Of a DNA stretch of 11,964 nucleotides, positions 6,102 to 11,964 are shown one piece after another. Both the position numbers and the translations under genes were made by a program. The stretch covers positions 1-11,964 of the forward strand of contig CAYWXT010000177.1 in NCBI GenBank assembly GCA_964462125.1, in the 5' to 3' direction. The DNA comes from JAWLFY01 sp964462125 (GTDB taxonomy: Bacteria; Planctomycetota; Planctomycetia; Pirellulales; Pirellulaceae). How positions within the stretch are numbered: position 1 is the stretch's first letter; each line of letters begins with the position of its first letter. The notes beneath the pieces are model-generated. The model worked only from the letters and a program-made list of their open reading frames with translations, did not search any database and was not told where the DNA came from.

Positions 6102-7475
6102 TCACTTTGCTAGATCGACGGCGACAACCTCTTCATCATTCCTCGCAAAGGCGGTGCGGCCAGCGTAGGCAGGATGGCTCCATACGACCGAGCGGCCGAA
6201 TGCTTCCCCTGTCGGTTCCAACACGTGGAATCGGCCATGCTCTTGGTAACCCGACGGAGTCAAGCTGGCGATGATCAGGTCCCCGATCTCACTGAACAAA
6301 AAGTAACGCTCAGACTCGCCAATTCGAGTCAAAAACGCCGTGCCGTGACTCAGCCGCCGCTCTTCGTCCGGGCGGATGGGCTGAAACGTCTCCCATAGCC
6401 GCGTACCGTCACCGGCATCCACCGCAACGAACGTTCCTTTGCCACAGTCAGCACCATAGATCACACCTGCAGCAAAGATCGGCGTACTGTTGGAGGAGTA
6501 GACCGCGTGGCGCCTCCCTTCCCCTCGCCACAGTTCCTTCGCCGCCGGACGGTCAGAAGCCAGCTCGATCATCACAGATTCCTCCCCGATCCCGCTGGCG
6601 TACATCCGATCGCCCTCGACCACTGGGCGGGCGATCGACATCTCGTTATCGGGGGCAAGCGGGATCTCCCAGTAGGGCGCACCATCTTCAGGGTTCAGAC
6701 TCTCGACCGCCTGGGGATGGAAAACGATCAGCTGGCGTGTTCCCCCCGCCTCGATGATCGAGGGGGGACAATAACCAGCCTTGGCGTCAAGCCCTTGCCA
6801 GTCGACTTCGCCGGTCCGCTTGTCAAACGCCACGACCCCTTGGCCAGGACCGCCGACCATGCAGACCAGACGCTCCCCATCGACCAGCGGATGCGAGGCG
6901 AATCCCCAAATCGGGACCTCCGCACCAAAATCCTCCTTGAAGCTTCGGCTCCAAATCAATTCACCCGTCTCGGCCTGCAGACAACGCAGGTCTCCCTCGC
7001 TGCCAAGTGTGTAAACCCGATCATCGTCCACCGTCGGGGTACAACGGGGACCGGCAGGATATGAAATACCGTAGGAGCATTCGTACGCGTGGCGCCACAA
7101 CCGCTCTCCGGTCTCCGCGTCGAATGCCGACACCCGTTCTTCGCCCTCCAGAGCCGGCTTGGTACCCGGATCATTGATCGCTTCACCGGCATGCCGGACG
7201 TAGTCAAAGACGAACACCCGGCCGCCGGCGACGGCAGGTCCGGCATAACCCCCCGCGACCTCCGCCCGCCACTTCACGTCCAACCCCGATTCCGGGATCT
7301 CGTCGATGACCCCCGTTTCGCGATACACTCCATCCCGGGAAGGTCCCAACCAGCCCGGCCAGTCGTCCGCGCCGGCCGGCGACAACCCGCTGCCGACAAA
7401 GGCGACCACCCACAGGGCGACCACGAACAGAATGAATGCGGCAGGCAAGGTGCTGGAACGATCAGGCATCATCAT
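6102..7475 (-). CDS. Exported PQQ-like beta-propeller repeat protein (BamB/PQQ-dehydrogenase fold)
   Basis: A 457-aa protein with an N-terminal signal: Arg after Met-Pro-Asp, a hydrophobic core at about 11-33, and an Ala-Gly-Ala cleavage site before Asp37. The mature part opens with DDWPGWLGPSRDGV, a signature common in planctomycete beta-propeller proteins. It continues with repeated blades of the form 'hhhhD..TGe..W' (for example SAFDAETGERLWRH, RCLQAETGELIWSR, VAFDKRTGEVDWQG, VAVDAGDGTRLWET). This is a WD-like PQQ propeller of 7-8 blades, probably periplasmic. No PQQ-binding or haem motif is evident, so a scaffold or binding role is as likely as an enzyme; substrate unknown. Three ATGs lie in tandem (7475, 7472, 7469). 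GAGAG abuts the first and has 6-nt spacing to the third, so the product may start at 7469. It is read towards the pyrophosphatase and divergently from sixA. Confidence 0.85.
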   Translation of the reverse strand: MMMPDRSSTLPAAFILFVVALWVVAFVGSGLSPAGADDWPGWLGPSRDGVYRETGVIDEIPESGLDVKWRAEVAGGYAGPAVAGGRVFVFDYVRHAGEAINDPGTKPALEGEERVSAFDAETGERLWRHAYECSYGISYPAGPRCTPTVDDDRVYTLGSEGDLRCLQAETGELIWSRSFKEDFGAEVPIWGFASHPLVDGERLVCMVGGPGQGVVAFDKRTGEVDWQGLDAKAGYCPPSIIEAGGTRQLIVFHPQAVESLNPEDGAPYWEIPLAPDNEMSIARPVVEGDRMYASGIGEESVMIELASDRPAAKELWRGEGRRHAVYSSNSTPIFAAGVIYGADCGKGTFVAVDAGDGTRLWETFQPIRPDEERRLSHGTAFLTRIGESERYFLFSEIGDLIIASLTPSGYQEHGRFHVLEPTGEAFGRSVVWSHPAYAGRTAFARNDEEVVAVDLAK

Positions 7476-7510
7476 CTCTCTGCAATTGGATCCATCGAAA
7501 CGAAACTAGC

Positions 7511-7537
7511 AATATAGTGCCTTCTTCCCAGGTTCAA
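7511..7537. promoter_or_regulatory. Possible overlapping divergent promoters between the beta-propeller gene and sixA
   Basis: The 63-bp gap is locally AT-rich. On the minus strand TTGAAC (7537-7532) and TATATT (7516-7511) are 15 bp apart. On the plus strand TATAGT (7513-7518) is one base from the -10 consensus and 20 bp before the sixA ATG, but lacks a well-spaced -35. The two -10-like boxes overlap, so the genes could compete for RNA polymerase. This rests on consensus matching only. Confidence 0.35.
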
Positions 7538-7538
7538 G

Positions 7539-8066
7539 ATGTCCCCGTTCGAATCTTCCAATTCTGATTCCCGCCGGTTGATCCTCATGCGGCACGCCAA
7601 GAGCGACTGGGCTGACGCCAGTTTGTCAGATCACCGGCGGCCACTGAACCGGCGGGGCCGCCAGGATGCACCACGAATGGCTGATTGGCTGGCGGAGACC
7701 GGAAATGTCCCGGGACTGATCCTTTGCTCACCCGCGGAACGGACTCAGGAAACCGCAGCCTTGATGAAGGCTAGCTGGTCACAAGAGGTTCCCGTCAGTA
7801 GCTCGAAGGCGTTGTACCTGGCGTCTCCTGAATCGATCCTCCGCGTGATCCGCAGTGATGGGTGTGACGCAAATCCCTTGCTGGTCATCGCGCACAACCC
7901 AGGTCTGGGACAGCTCATATCTCAACTGGCCGGCCAACAGATCGACGTTCCCACAGCAACGATCGCCGTTTTTGACGTGGCAATCGCCGATTGGGGAGAG
8001 TTATGCTCGGACGTCCTGATCGTCCTTCACGAATGGATCCAGCCGAAGAAATTACCAGACTCATGA
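7539..8066 (+). CDS. sixA: SixA-type histidine phosphatase
   Basis: Histidine phosphatase (phosphoglycerate-mutase-like) superfamily, small branch. SixA of E. coli removes phosphate from the HPt histidine of ArcB or acts on PTS proteins; the target here is unknown. Seen: LILMRHAKSDW (14-24) with nucleophile His19 and Arg18, RRPLNRRGRQDA (33-44), the SPAERTQETA motif (64-73), and the second catalytic His119 in VIAHNPG. The product is 175 aa, cytosolic, with no signal peptide. Compared with E. coli SixA (161 aa) it has about 11 extra N-terminal polar residues. ATG 7539 has AGG 6 nt upstream. It overlaps the following phosphoesterase gene by ATGA (8063-8066). No histidine kinase, HPt or PTS gene is in the window, so calling it a phosphohistidine phosphatase of a signalling pathway is inference. 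Confidence 0.85.
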   Translation: MSPFESSNSDSRRLILMRHAKSDWADASLSDHRRPLNRRGRQDAPRMADWLAETGNVPGLILCSPAERTQETAALMKASWSQEVPVSSSKALYLASPESILRVIRSDGCDANPLLVIAHNPGLGQLISQLAGQQIDVPTATIAVFDVAIADWGELCSDVLIVLHEWIQPKKLPDS

Positions 8067-9256
8067 CGCCCAATGGTTGGTGGATTCTCGTCGCGATGGC
8101 GATCGTTGGGCATTTCGGTTTGCATCTGGCGCTGTACAACCGATTGAATTCGTTTGGGTGGCCGCGACGAATGATCAAGGGGATCGAGAAAGCATTGTTC
8201 GTCGAAATGCTGATCACCCCGCCACTGCTGGCTTGGCTGGACGATGAGTTTTTCCGCCGCGTCTGGACGGGAGACCTGGAACCGCTGGCGGTACAGCCAC
8301 ACTTGGCTGTCTATGGTGGCGTTTGCCTTGCGAGCTGGATCGTGTTCGGAATTCCCTGGTTGCTGTGGCGGCCGTCGTTCCGTCTGGAGTGGGTCGATGC
8401 CCCGCGAGAGATCGAAGTCGTCCAGGTCGAACGAAAACTCGACCGGCCGCTAGCCCAGTCCTGGCTATCCAGGTTGGAAACACAGCTACCATTGAACCAG
8501 GTTCTCGATCTGGCGGTAGAAAAAATCCAGCTCCCCGTTCACGGGCTCCCGGCTGAACTCAATGGCTACCGCATCGCCCAACTGTCCGATGTGCATTTGA
8601 CCGGGGACATCCATCCCGACTACGCCCGTTACGCCGTTGAACGCGCGGCAGATTGGCAGCCAGAATTGATTGCGTTGACCGGGGATTTGATCGACCATCA
8701 AGCGTGCATCGATTGGCTGGATCAGATTTTCTCACCCGCCGAAACGCCCGATGGTTGCTACTTCATCCTCGGCAATCACGACACGCGGATCATTGATTCC
8801 CGTCAGACACGGGCAGCAATGGACCGAGCCGGATGGACCGACCTTGGCAGTCGCTCGCTGCAACGCGAATTGCGAGGGGTTCGGTCCCTGATCATTGGGA
8901 ACGAGTACCCTTGGTTTGAGCGGCCAGAGGTAGAACCCGCAGGGGACGAGCCGTTTCGACTATTGCTCAGCCACAGCCCAGACCAGCTCAGCTGGGCCCG
9001 TCGACACCACGTCCACCTGATGTTGGCCGGGCACACCCACGGGGGCCAAGGACAGTTACCCTTGGCCGGCCCCTTGCTTAGCCCGAGCTGGCATGGCAGC
9101 CGTTTTGCCTCTGGCGACTTCTACAAACGGCCGACGACGATGCACGTCTCACGTGGAATCGGCGGTGTGCACTTGATGCGAGTCCTCTGCCGGCCCGAAC
9201 TGTCACTGATCACACTGCAAACAGTCGATGCCCGTGAAGATACTGTTCCGCGATGA
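8063..9256 (+). CDS. Membrane-anchored calcineurin-like metallophosphoesterase (YkuE/YaeI/LpxG-like)
   Basis: A dinuclear-metal phosphoesterase of 397 aa. The N-terminal 110 residues or so contain two or three hydrophobic segments (about 6-24, 42-58 and 84-102) that should anchor it in the inner membrane. The catalytic domain starts near 165: Asp176 and His178 (LSDVHLTGD), Asp208 (TGDLIDH), Asn238-His239 (GNHD), His304 (HSPD), and His324/His326 (GHTHGGQ), so every metal and catalytic position is filled. Relatives include B. subtilis YkuE, E. coli YaeI and the chlamydial UDP-diacylglucosamine pyrophosphatase LpxG, so an envelope-lipid substrate is plausible but unproven. ATG 8063 overlaps the sixA stop as ATGA. 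In-frame ATGs at 8033 and 8003 (the latter with GGGGAGAG just upstream) would add 10 or 20 polar residues. The 3' end overlaps the opposite-strand glycosidase by 47 nt. Confidence 0.85.
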   Translation: MTPNGWWILVAMAIVGHFGLHLALYNRLNSFGWPRRMIKGIEKALFVEMLITPPLLAWLDDEFFRRVWTGDLEPLAVQPHLAVYGGVCLASWIVFGIPWLLWRPSFRLEWVDAPREIEVVQVERKLDRPLAQSWLSRLETQLPLNQVLDLAVEKIQLPVHGLPAELNGYRIAQLSDVHLTGDIHPDYARYAVERAADWQPELIALTGDLIDHQACIDWLDQIFSPAETPDGCYFILGNHDTRIIDSRQTRAAMDRAGWTDLGSRSLQRELRGVRSLIIGNEYPWFERPEVEPAGDEPFRLLLSHSPDQLSWARRHHVHLMLAGHTHGGQGQLPLAGPLLSPSWHGSRFASGDFYKRPTTMHVSRGIGGVHLMRVLCRPELSLITLQTVDAREDTVPR

Positions 9257-10445
9257 TTCCCGCCGCAGCACTCCAACCCATCGGACTTGTCCCACCCGCT
9301 GTGTACTTCTTCCCGTGCAAATACTCCGGGAACCCCCATTCCTGCCCATCGACCACAGAACGGTTCGCAGCATGAACTCCTTCGCAATACTGGCGAGCCA
9401 GGTCATCGTAGCCACGCAGAGCGAGAGCAGCTGAATAGAAGCCCGTCACCAGCGGCCACAGCCCACCATTGTGGTATTCGTACGGCGCATTCTTGAAAGT
9501 GTGTGAAAACGTGATCTGCAACTCTTCCCAATCCTCGTCCTTGGGCGTGATTACCGGATCGAACGCCGGCAACATCCTCACGTCATCGCAGCAGATCCGT
9601 TCGACGATGTAATCATTCACGATTCGACACTGAGATTGATTCGCGATCCCCAACAGCATCACCAGGGCGTTGGCCATTCCATCGAAGCGGTAACCGTAGC
9701 CGAGCGGCGAAAAGAACGGCATCCAATAAGATCCACCACGGTGCGGCGCCGCCTTGCGCCCCTTGCGAAACAAGATCTCATGATAGACATCATCCGGGAG
9801 CTGATCGTCATCGGCAAACCAATAGTTGGCTTGGATCAGATGCTTGAGCCGGGTAATCCGGTCGTCGAGAAGATGATCTTCCGAACCGTGCAAGTGCCGG
9901 TGGATGTTGCTGAATTCCTGCTGAGCCTGGAAGTAGAGCAATTGGTCATAGAGCACGTAGCCGCTTTGCACGTACTCGTCGGCCCAGTCGCCGGTCGGGG
10001 GGACATAAAGCAGTCCCCGAGTATTGAACTCCCAGCTACCGAGCAGGGAACGGACCTGTTCCAACGGCTGAAGCATCGCTTCAATGAAAGCATCGTCACC
10101 GGTCACTCGCCAATACTCGCCACAGGTGATCGCGAACCACAGATTCGAATCGACCCGCCCGGCGGTCCCGCCGTAACTGACCCGGTCGGTTTCCGGATCG
10201 ACGTTGCTAGGGATTTCCCCGTGGGGTCCCTGGTAGCGGGCAAGTGTCTTCAAGGTTCGACGACAGCCATCGATCAACTCCACCTCCCCGGAGAGGAGTC
10301 CTGCCAGACCGATAATGGTACTGTCACGCCCCCAGATCCGCCGGTAGTTATTAAGCCGCGTCGGTGTCGCCAAGTAACCAGAGTCCGTCAAACAGCGATG
10401 CACCAGGTCAATCGCTTGGCGATATCCTTCTGATCGATCATTCAT
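9210..10445 (-). CDS. (Alpha/alpha)6-barrel glycoside hydrolase, GH100 invertase-like or amylo-alpha-1,6-glucosidase-like
   Basis: A 411-aa cytosolic protein (no signal peptide) with six-hairpin glycosidase features: YRRIWGRDS (34-42), GPHGEIPSNVD (73-83), GRVDSNLWFA (96-105), TGDWADEY (151-158), and YEYHNGGLWPLVTGFYSA (first residue 322). EWGFPEYLHGK (369-379) near the C-terminus resembles the 'WPEYYDG' segment that holds the catalytic Glu of GH100 alkaline/neutral invertases, making Glu374 a candidate base. Asp153 or Asp156 could be the acid. It may cleave sucrose or glycogen-type side chains; the sequence alone does not settle this. It is shorter than multi-domain debranching enzymes, and no carbohydrate-binding module is visible. 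ATG 10445 is weakly supported by AGGTTTGAG upstream. It runs convergently into the phosphoesterase gene and divergently from the baeRF gene, with no obvious operon partner. Confidence 0.75.
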   Translation of the reverse strand: MNDRSEGYRQAIDLVHRCLTDSGYLATPTRLNNYRRIWGRDSTIIGLAGLLSGEVELIDGCRRTLKTLARYQGPHGEIPSNVDPETDRVSYGGTAGRVDSNLWFAITCGEYWRVTGDDAFIEAMLQPLEQVRSLLGSWEFNTRGLLYVPPTGDWADEYVQSGYVLYDQLLYFQAQQEFSNIHRHLHGSEDHLLDDRITRLKHLIQANYWFADDDQLPDDVYHEILFRKGRKAAPHRGGSYWMPFFSPLGYGYRFDGMANALVMLLGIANQSQCRIVNDYIVERICCDDVRMLPAFDPVITPKDEDWEELQITFSHTFKNAPYEYHNGGLWPLVTGFYSAALALRGYDDLARQYCEGVHAANRSVVDGQEWGFPEYLHGKKYTAGGTSPMGWSAAAGIIAEQYLHGHRLFAV

Positions 10446-10471
10446 CTCAAACCTGCGTCCGCTTTGTTCCG

Positions 10472-10519
10472 CGAAAAAAGGGGTCAGGACTCTTTTTTCA
10501 GTGGTGACCCCTTTTTTCG
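10472..10519. repeat. 15-bp inverted repeat with A6/T6 flanks (palindromic element or bidirectional terminator)
   Basis: CGAAAAAAGGGGTCA (10472-10486) and TGACCCCTTTTTTCG (10505-10519) are perfect inverted repeats around an 18-nt loop. A run of A, a GGGGTCA stem and a run of T read the same on both strands, which is the layout of a bidirectional intrinsic terminator. The loop holds another CTTTTTTC (10492-10499) that can pair with GAAAAAAG (10473-10480), so two exclusive hairpins are possible. It lies between divergent genes, where a terminator is not needed. The GGGGTCAGGACTCTTTTTTC core resembles, from memory, palindromes associated with REP-type transposases. Confidence 0.6.
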
Positions 10520-10595
10520 TCCGGTATGTGATTTGCAGCTAGTGCCCATCTTCGGAAATGCGCCTCCGCTCGTACAGAGCCTCCTAAGTGTCGAC

Positions 10596-10601
10596 GAGGA
10601 G
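10596..10601 (+). promoter_or_regulatory. Shine-Dalgarno GAGGAG that sets the baeRF start
   Basis: GAGGAG stands 6 nt before ATG 10608. It rules against upstream in-frame codons (such as one near 10464) that would translate the inverted repeat. Confidence 0.75.
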
Positions 10602-10607
10602 ATTCAG

Positions 10608-11777
10608 ATGATTGACAGCATCACCTGGGCCGACTTACGCCAATTGGCCGAGATCGACGATCCCGCCACCGTAACACTGTTGATGCCAACGTTTGAATCG
10701 GGGCGAGATGTCCGCCAGAATTCAATCCGCTTCAAAAACCTGGTCAACCAGCTTCACAAAGAACTCAAGCAAGCAGGATTCGGTGAAGATCAGATCAAGT
10801 CGCGACTGCGAGATGCATCGGCGCTGATCAACGACGATCCTTGGTGGCAGCATCAAGGCCGTGGGTTGGCTTGGTTTGCAACCGCAACGGAGACGCACCG
10901 CTATCGATTGCCTGTTGAACTCAGCGAGCAGCTTGTCGTCGGCAAACATGTTTACCTCAGACCGCTCATTCAGGTGCCTCAAGAAAACGGGCCATTTTTC
11001 CTGCTGGCGGTCAGCCAGAATCAGGTTCGGCTTTTCCAGGGCAACCGCTTTGACATGGAACAATTGCATCCGGATGATCTGCCATCGGACCTGCGCACAG
11101 CATTGAACATCGACGAGTTTGTCCAAAGCATACAACAGCATTCAACCGCACCACCCGGCGATGCTGGCGATATGACGTTTCACGGCCAAGGCGGCGCAGG
11201 GATGGAAGTGCAAAAGCGAGACGAGATCCTGCCCTTCTTCCGTCGCATCGATCGTGCTTTCTGCGCCCATTTCGGCGAACAACAGCTGCCACTGATCTTC
11301 GCTGGAGTCGACTTTCTGTTTCCGCTGTACCAGGAAGTTTCCGACTACAAGTGGCTCCTCGACCGCCCCGTCGAAGGGAATCCAGACCATAGCAAGCCAG
11401 CAGAACTTCAGAAACGGGCCTTGGCGGCGTTACAACCCAGCTTGGAACGAGCCCGCGATAGCGCACTGGAAACCTATCACGATGCCATCGGCAGACAGGA
11501 AGCAGGACACGATCCATCGGCGATCATGGCCGCAGCCCGTGACGGGCTCGTCGAATCCCTGCTCCTGTCCAACGAAGAACAGTGCTGGGGGATTCGTTGC
11601 GACGAAGGAGAACGATTGGAGTTGGTCGAGCGAGAAACAGACGGCGCCGTCGACCTGGGAAACGAAGCTGCCGTGTTCACCCTTCGCACCGGCGGTCGCG
11701 TGCTGATGTGCCCGCGAGAAAAGATGCCGGAACAACACACCATGGCCGCGGTGTTTCGCGCTCCCATCCCCGCCTGA
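10608..11777 (+). CDS. baeRF-family protein (bacterial relative of archaeo-eukaryotic release factors, probably family 3)
   Basis: A 389-aa protein matching the bacterial aeRF1-related group described by comparative genomics. The proposed role is peptidyl-tRNA or nascent-chain release, or ribosome rescue, with no direct biochemistry known to me. The N-terminal part carries ITWADLRQLAEI and the strand TVTLLMPTFESGRDVRQNSIRFKN (first residue 21), a typical opening. The middle has LLAVSQNQVRLFQGNRF (132-148). A GHGQGG-like loop (FHGQGGAG, 191-198) precedes RRIDRAFCAHFGEQQLPLIFAGVDFLFPLY, and the C-terminus ends in AAVFTLRTGGRVLMCPREKMPEQHTMAAVFR, the family's L7Ae-like closing domain. The HGQGG loop may or may not equate to the GGQ loop of eRF1. 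The start is fixed by GAGGAG and by homology; upstream in-frame codons lie in the palindromic element. It stands alone on its strand here. Confidence 0.8.
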   Translation: MIDSITWADLRQLAEIDDPATVTLLMPTFESGRDVRQNSIRFKNLVNQLHKELKQAGFGEDQIKSRLRDASALINDDPWWQHQGRGLAWFATATETHRYRLPVELSEQLVVGKHVYLRPLIQVPQENGPFFLLAVSQNQVRLFQGNRFDMEQLHPDDLPSDLRTALNIDEFVQSIQQHSTAPPGDAGDMTFHGQGGAGMEVQKRDEILPFFRRIDRAFCAHFGEQQLPLIFAGVDFLFPLYQEVSDYKWLLDRPVEGNPDHSKPAELQKRALAALQPSLERARDSALETYHDAIGRQEAGHDPSAIMAAARDGLVESLLLSNEEQCWGIRCDEGERLELVERETDGAVDLGNEAAVFTLRTGGRVLMCPREKMPEQHTMAAVFRAPIPA

Positions 11778-11782
11778 AGTAC

Positions 11783-11816
11783 CTTTTACCCCAGGTGTCT
11801 AAGTGCGGGGAAAAAG
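11783..11816. repeat. Hairpin CTTTTACCCC / GGGGAAAAAG between convergent genes
   Basis: CTTTTACCCC (11783-11792) pairs with GGGGAAAAAG (11807-11816) at 9 of 10 positions around a 14-nt loop. It starts 6 nt after the baeRF stop and ends 27 nt before the stop of the convergent gene. On either strand the T-run comes before the stem and the A-run after it, opposite to an intrinsic terminator. It may block RNA 3'-end decay or be a short repeat. Confidence 0.45.
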
Positions 11817-11842
11817 TCGATTCCGGAGAAGCTCTGAACACG

Positions 11843-11964
11843 CTACGCCAAGTCGACCGCCTGGATTCGCAGTCGGACATCTGGAACCTGTCCTTGGGGT
11901 AGCTCCTGTTGGATCCGATTTAGAATCTTCCGATTTTCAAAGTTGACCTCCTGCAGGGTCACCG
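11843..11964 (-). CDS. C-terminal 39 codons of an unidentified protein, possibly DciA/DUF721
   Basis: Reading the minus strand, an open frame enters at the window edge and ends at TAG (11845-11843). The tail VTLQEVNFENRKILNRIQQ and then ELPQGQVPDVRLRIQ has the look of the DUF721/DciA C-terminus, in which a short strand is followed by 'eL...k..iL.rlN..l....v.dir.r'. DciA loads the replicative helicase DnaB in many bacteria. The match is short and by eye; the rest of the gene, with any start, is outside. It is convergent with the baeRF gene, separated by 65 nt. Confidence 0.35.
   Translation of the reverse strand, partial: VTLQEVNFENRKILNRIQQELPQGQVPDVRLRIQAVDLA

Noticed and set aside
9636..10433. 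265-codon plus-strand open frame opposite the glycosidase
   Set aside because: It overlaps conserved glycosidase coding sequence; no motif or ribosome-binding support.
10464..10607. 48-residue N-terminal extension of the baeRF gene starting upstream of the inverted repeat
   Set aside because: It would translate the palindrome (giving a peptide with RGQDSFF), lacks homology to the family, and a strong GAGGAG fits ATG 10608.
11783..11816. Rho-independent terminator for the baeRF gene
   Set aside because: The stem is followed by A rather than T residues on both strands, which is the wrong polarity, so it is listed only as a hairpin.
1..11964. CRISPR array, tRNA/rRNA genes, integrase, transposase, toxin-antitoxin or restriction genes
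   Set aside because: No direct-repeat array, no tRNA-like cloverleaf and no such protein motif was found on either strand; the window is mainly housekeeping.

Overview
The window is a GC-rich (by eye about 60%) and tightly packed bacterial segment. It most resembles a planctomycete, probably of the Pirellulaceae type. This rests on inference from four things: a signal-peptide PQQ-type beta-propeller protein with the 'DWPxWxGPxRDGV' opening common in that phylum, a baeRF-type release-factor relative, a SecG with a long acidic tail, and weak or absent Shine-Dalgarno sequences beside TTG starts. No rRNA, tRNA, CRISPR array, integrase or transposase gene is visible.

Positions 1-6009 (+ strand) form a long co-directional housekeeping run: the 3' end of DAHP synthase (aroF type), triosephosphate isomerase, SecG, YicC, guanylate kinase, RNA polymerase omega, the flavoprotein (CoaC) half of CoaBC, and a CBS/DRTGG-regulated family II pyrophosphatase. 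Several junctions overlap (TTGA at 479-482, 16 nt between gmk and rpoZ, ATGA at 3753-3756), which suggests translational coupling. The tpiA-secG and yicC-gmk-rpoZ-coaBC orders are familiar from many bacteria. The CoaB synthetase half is not here, and the pyrophosphatase takes the next place.

Positions 6010-7538 hold a GC-rich palindrome, then a minus-strand exported beta-propeller protein read convergently towards the pyrophosphatase. A 63-bp divergent gap follows. Positions 7539-9256 (+) are a two-gene unit: a SixA-type histidine phosphatase overlapping by ATGA a membrane-anchored calcineurin-like phosphoesterase. That gene ends inside the 3' end of a minus-strand (alpha/alpha)6-type glycosidase (9210-10445), a 47-nt tail-to-tail overlap.

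Positions 10446-11964 begin with the longest gene-free stretch, 162 bp. It carries a near-perfect 15-bp inverted repeat with A-tract/T-tract flanks, probably a short mobile palindrome or bidirectional terminator. Then come a baeRF-family gene (+), a second hairpin of opposite A/T polarity, and the C-terminal 39 codons of a minus-strand gene that may be DciA/DUF721. No stretch over 300 bases lacks a gene.

I do not see a clear new multi-gene defence or metabolic system. The best leads are the inverted-repeat element at 10472-10519, the baeRF gene, the CoaC with Ser in place of the motif Asn, the acidic SecG tail, and a tandem 14-mer between tpiA and secG.
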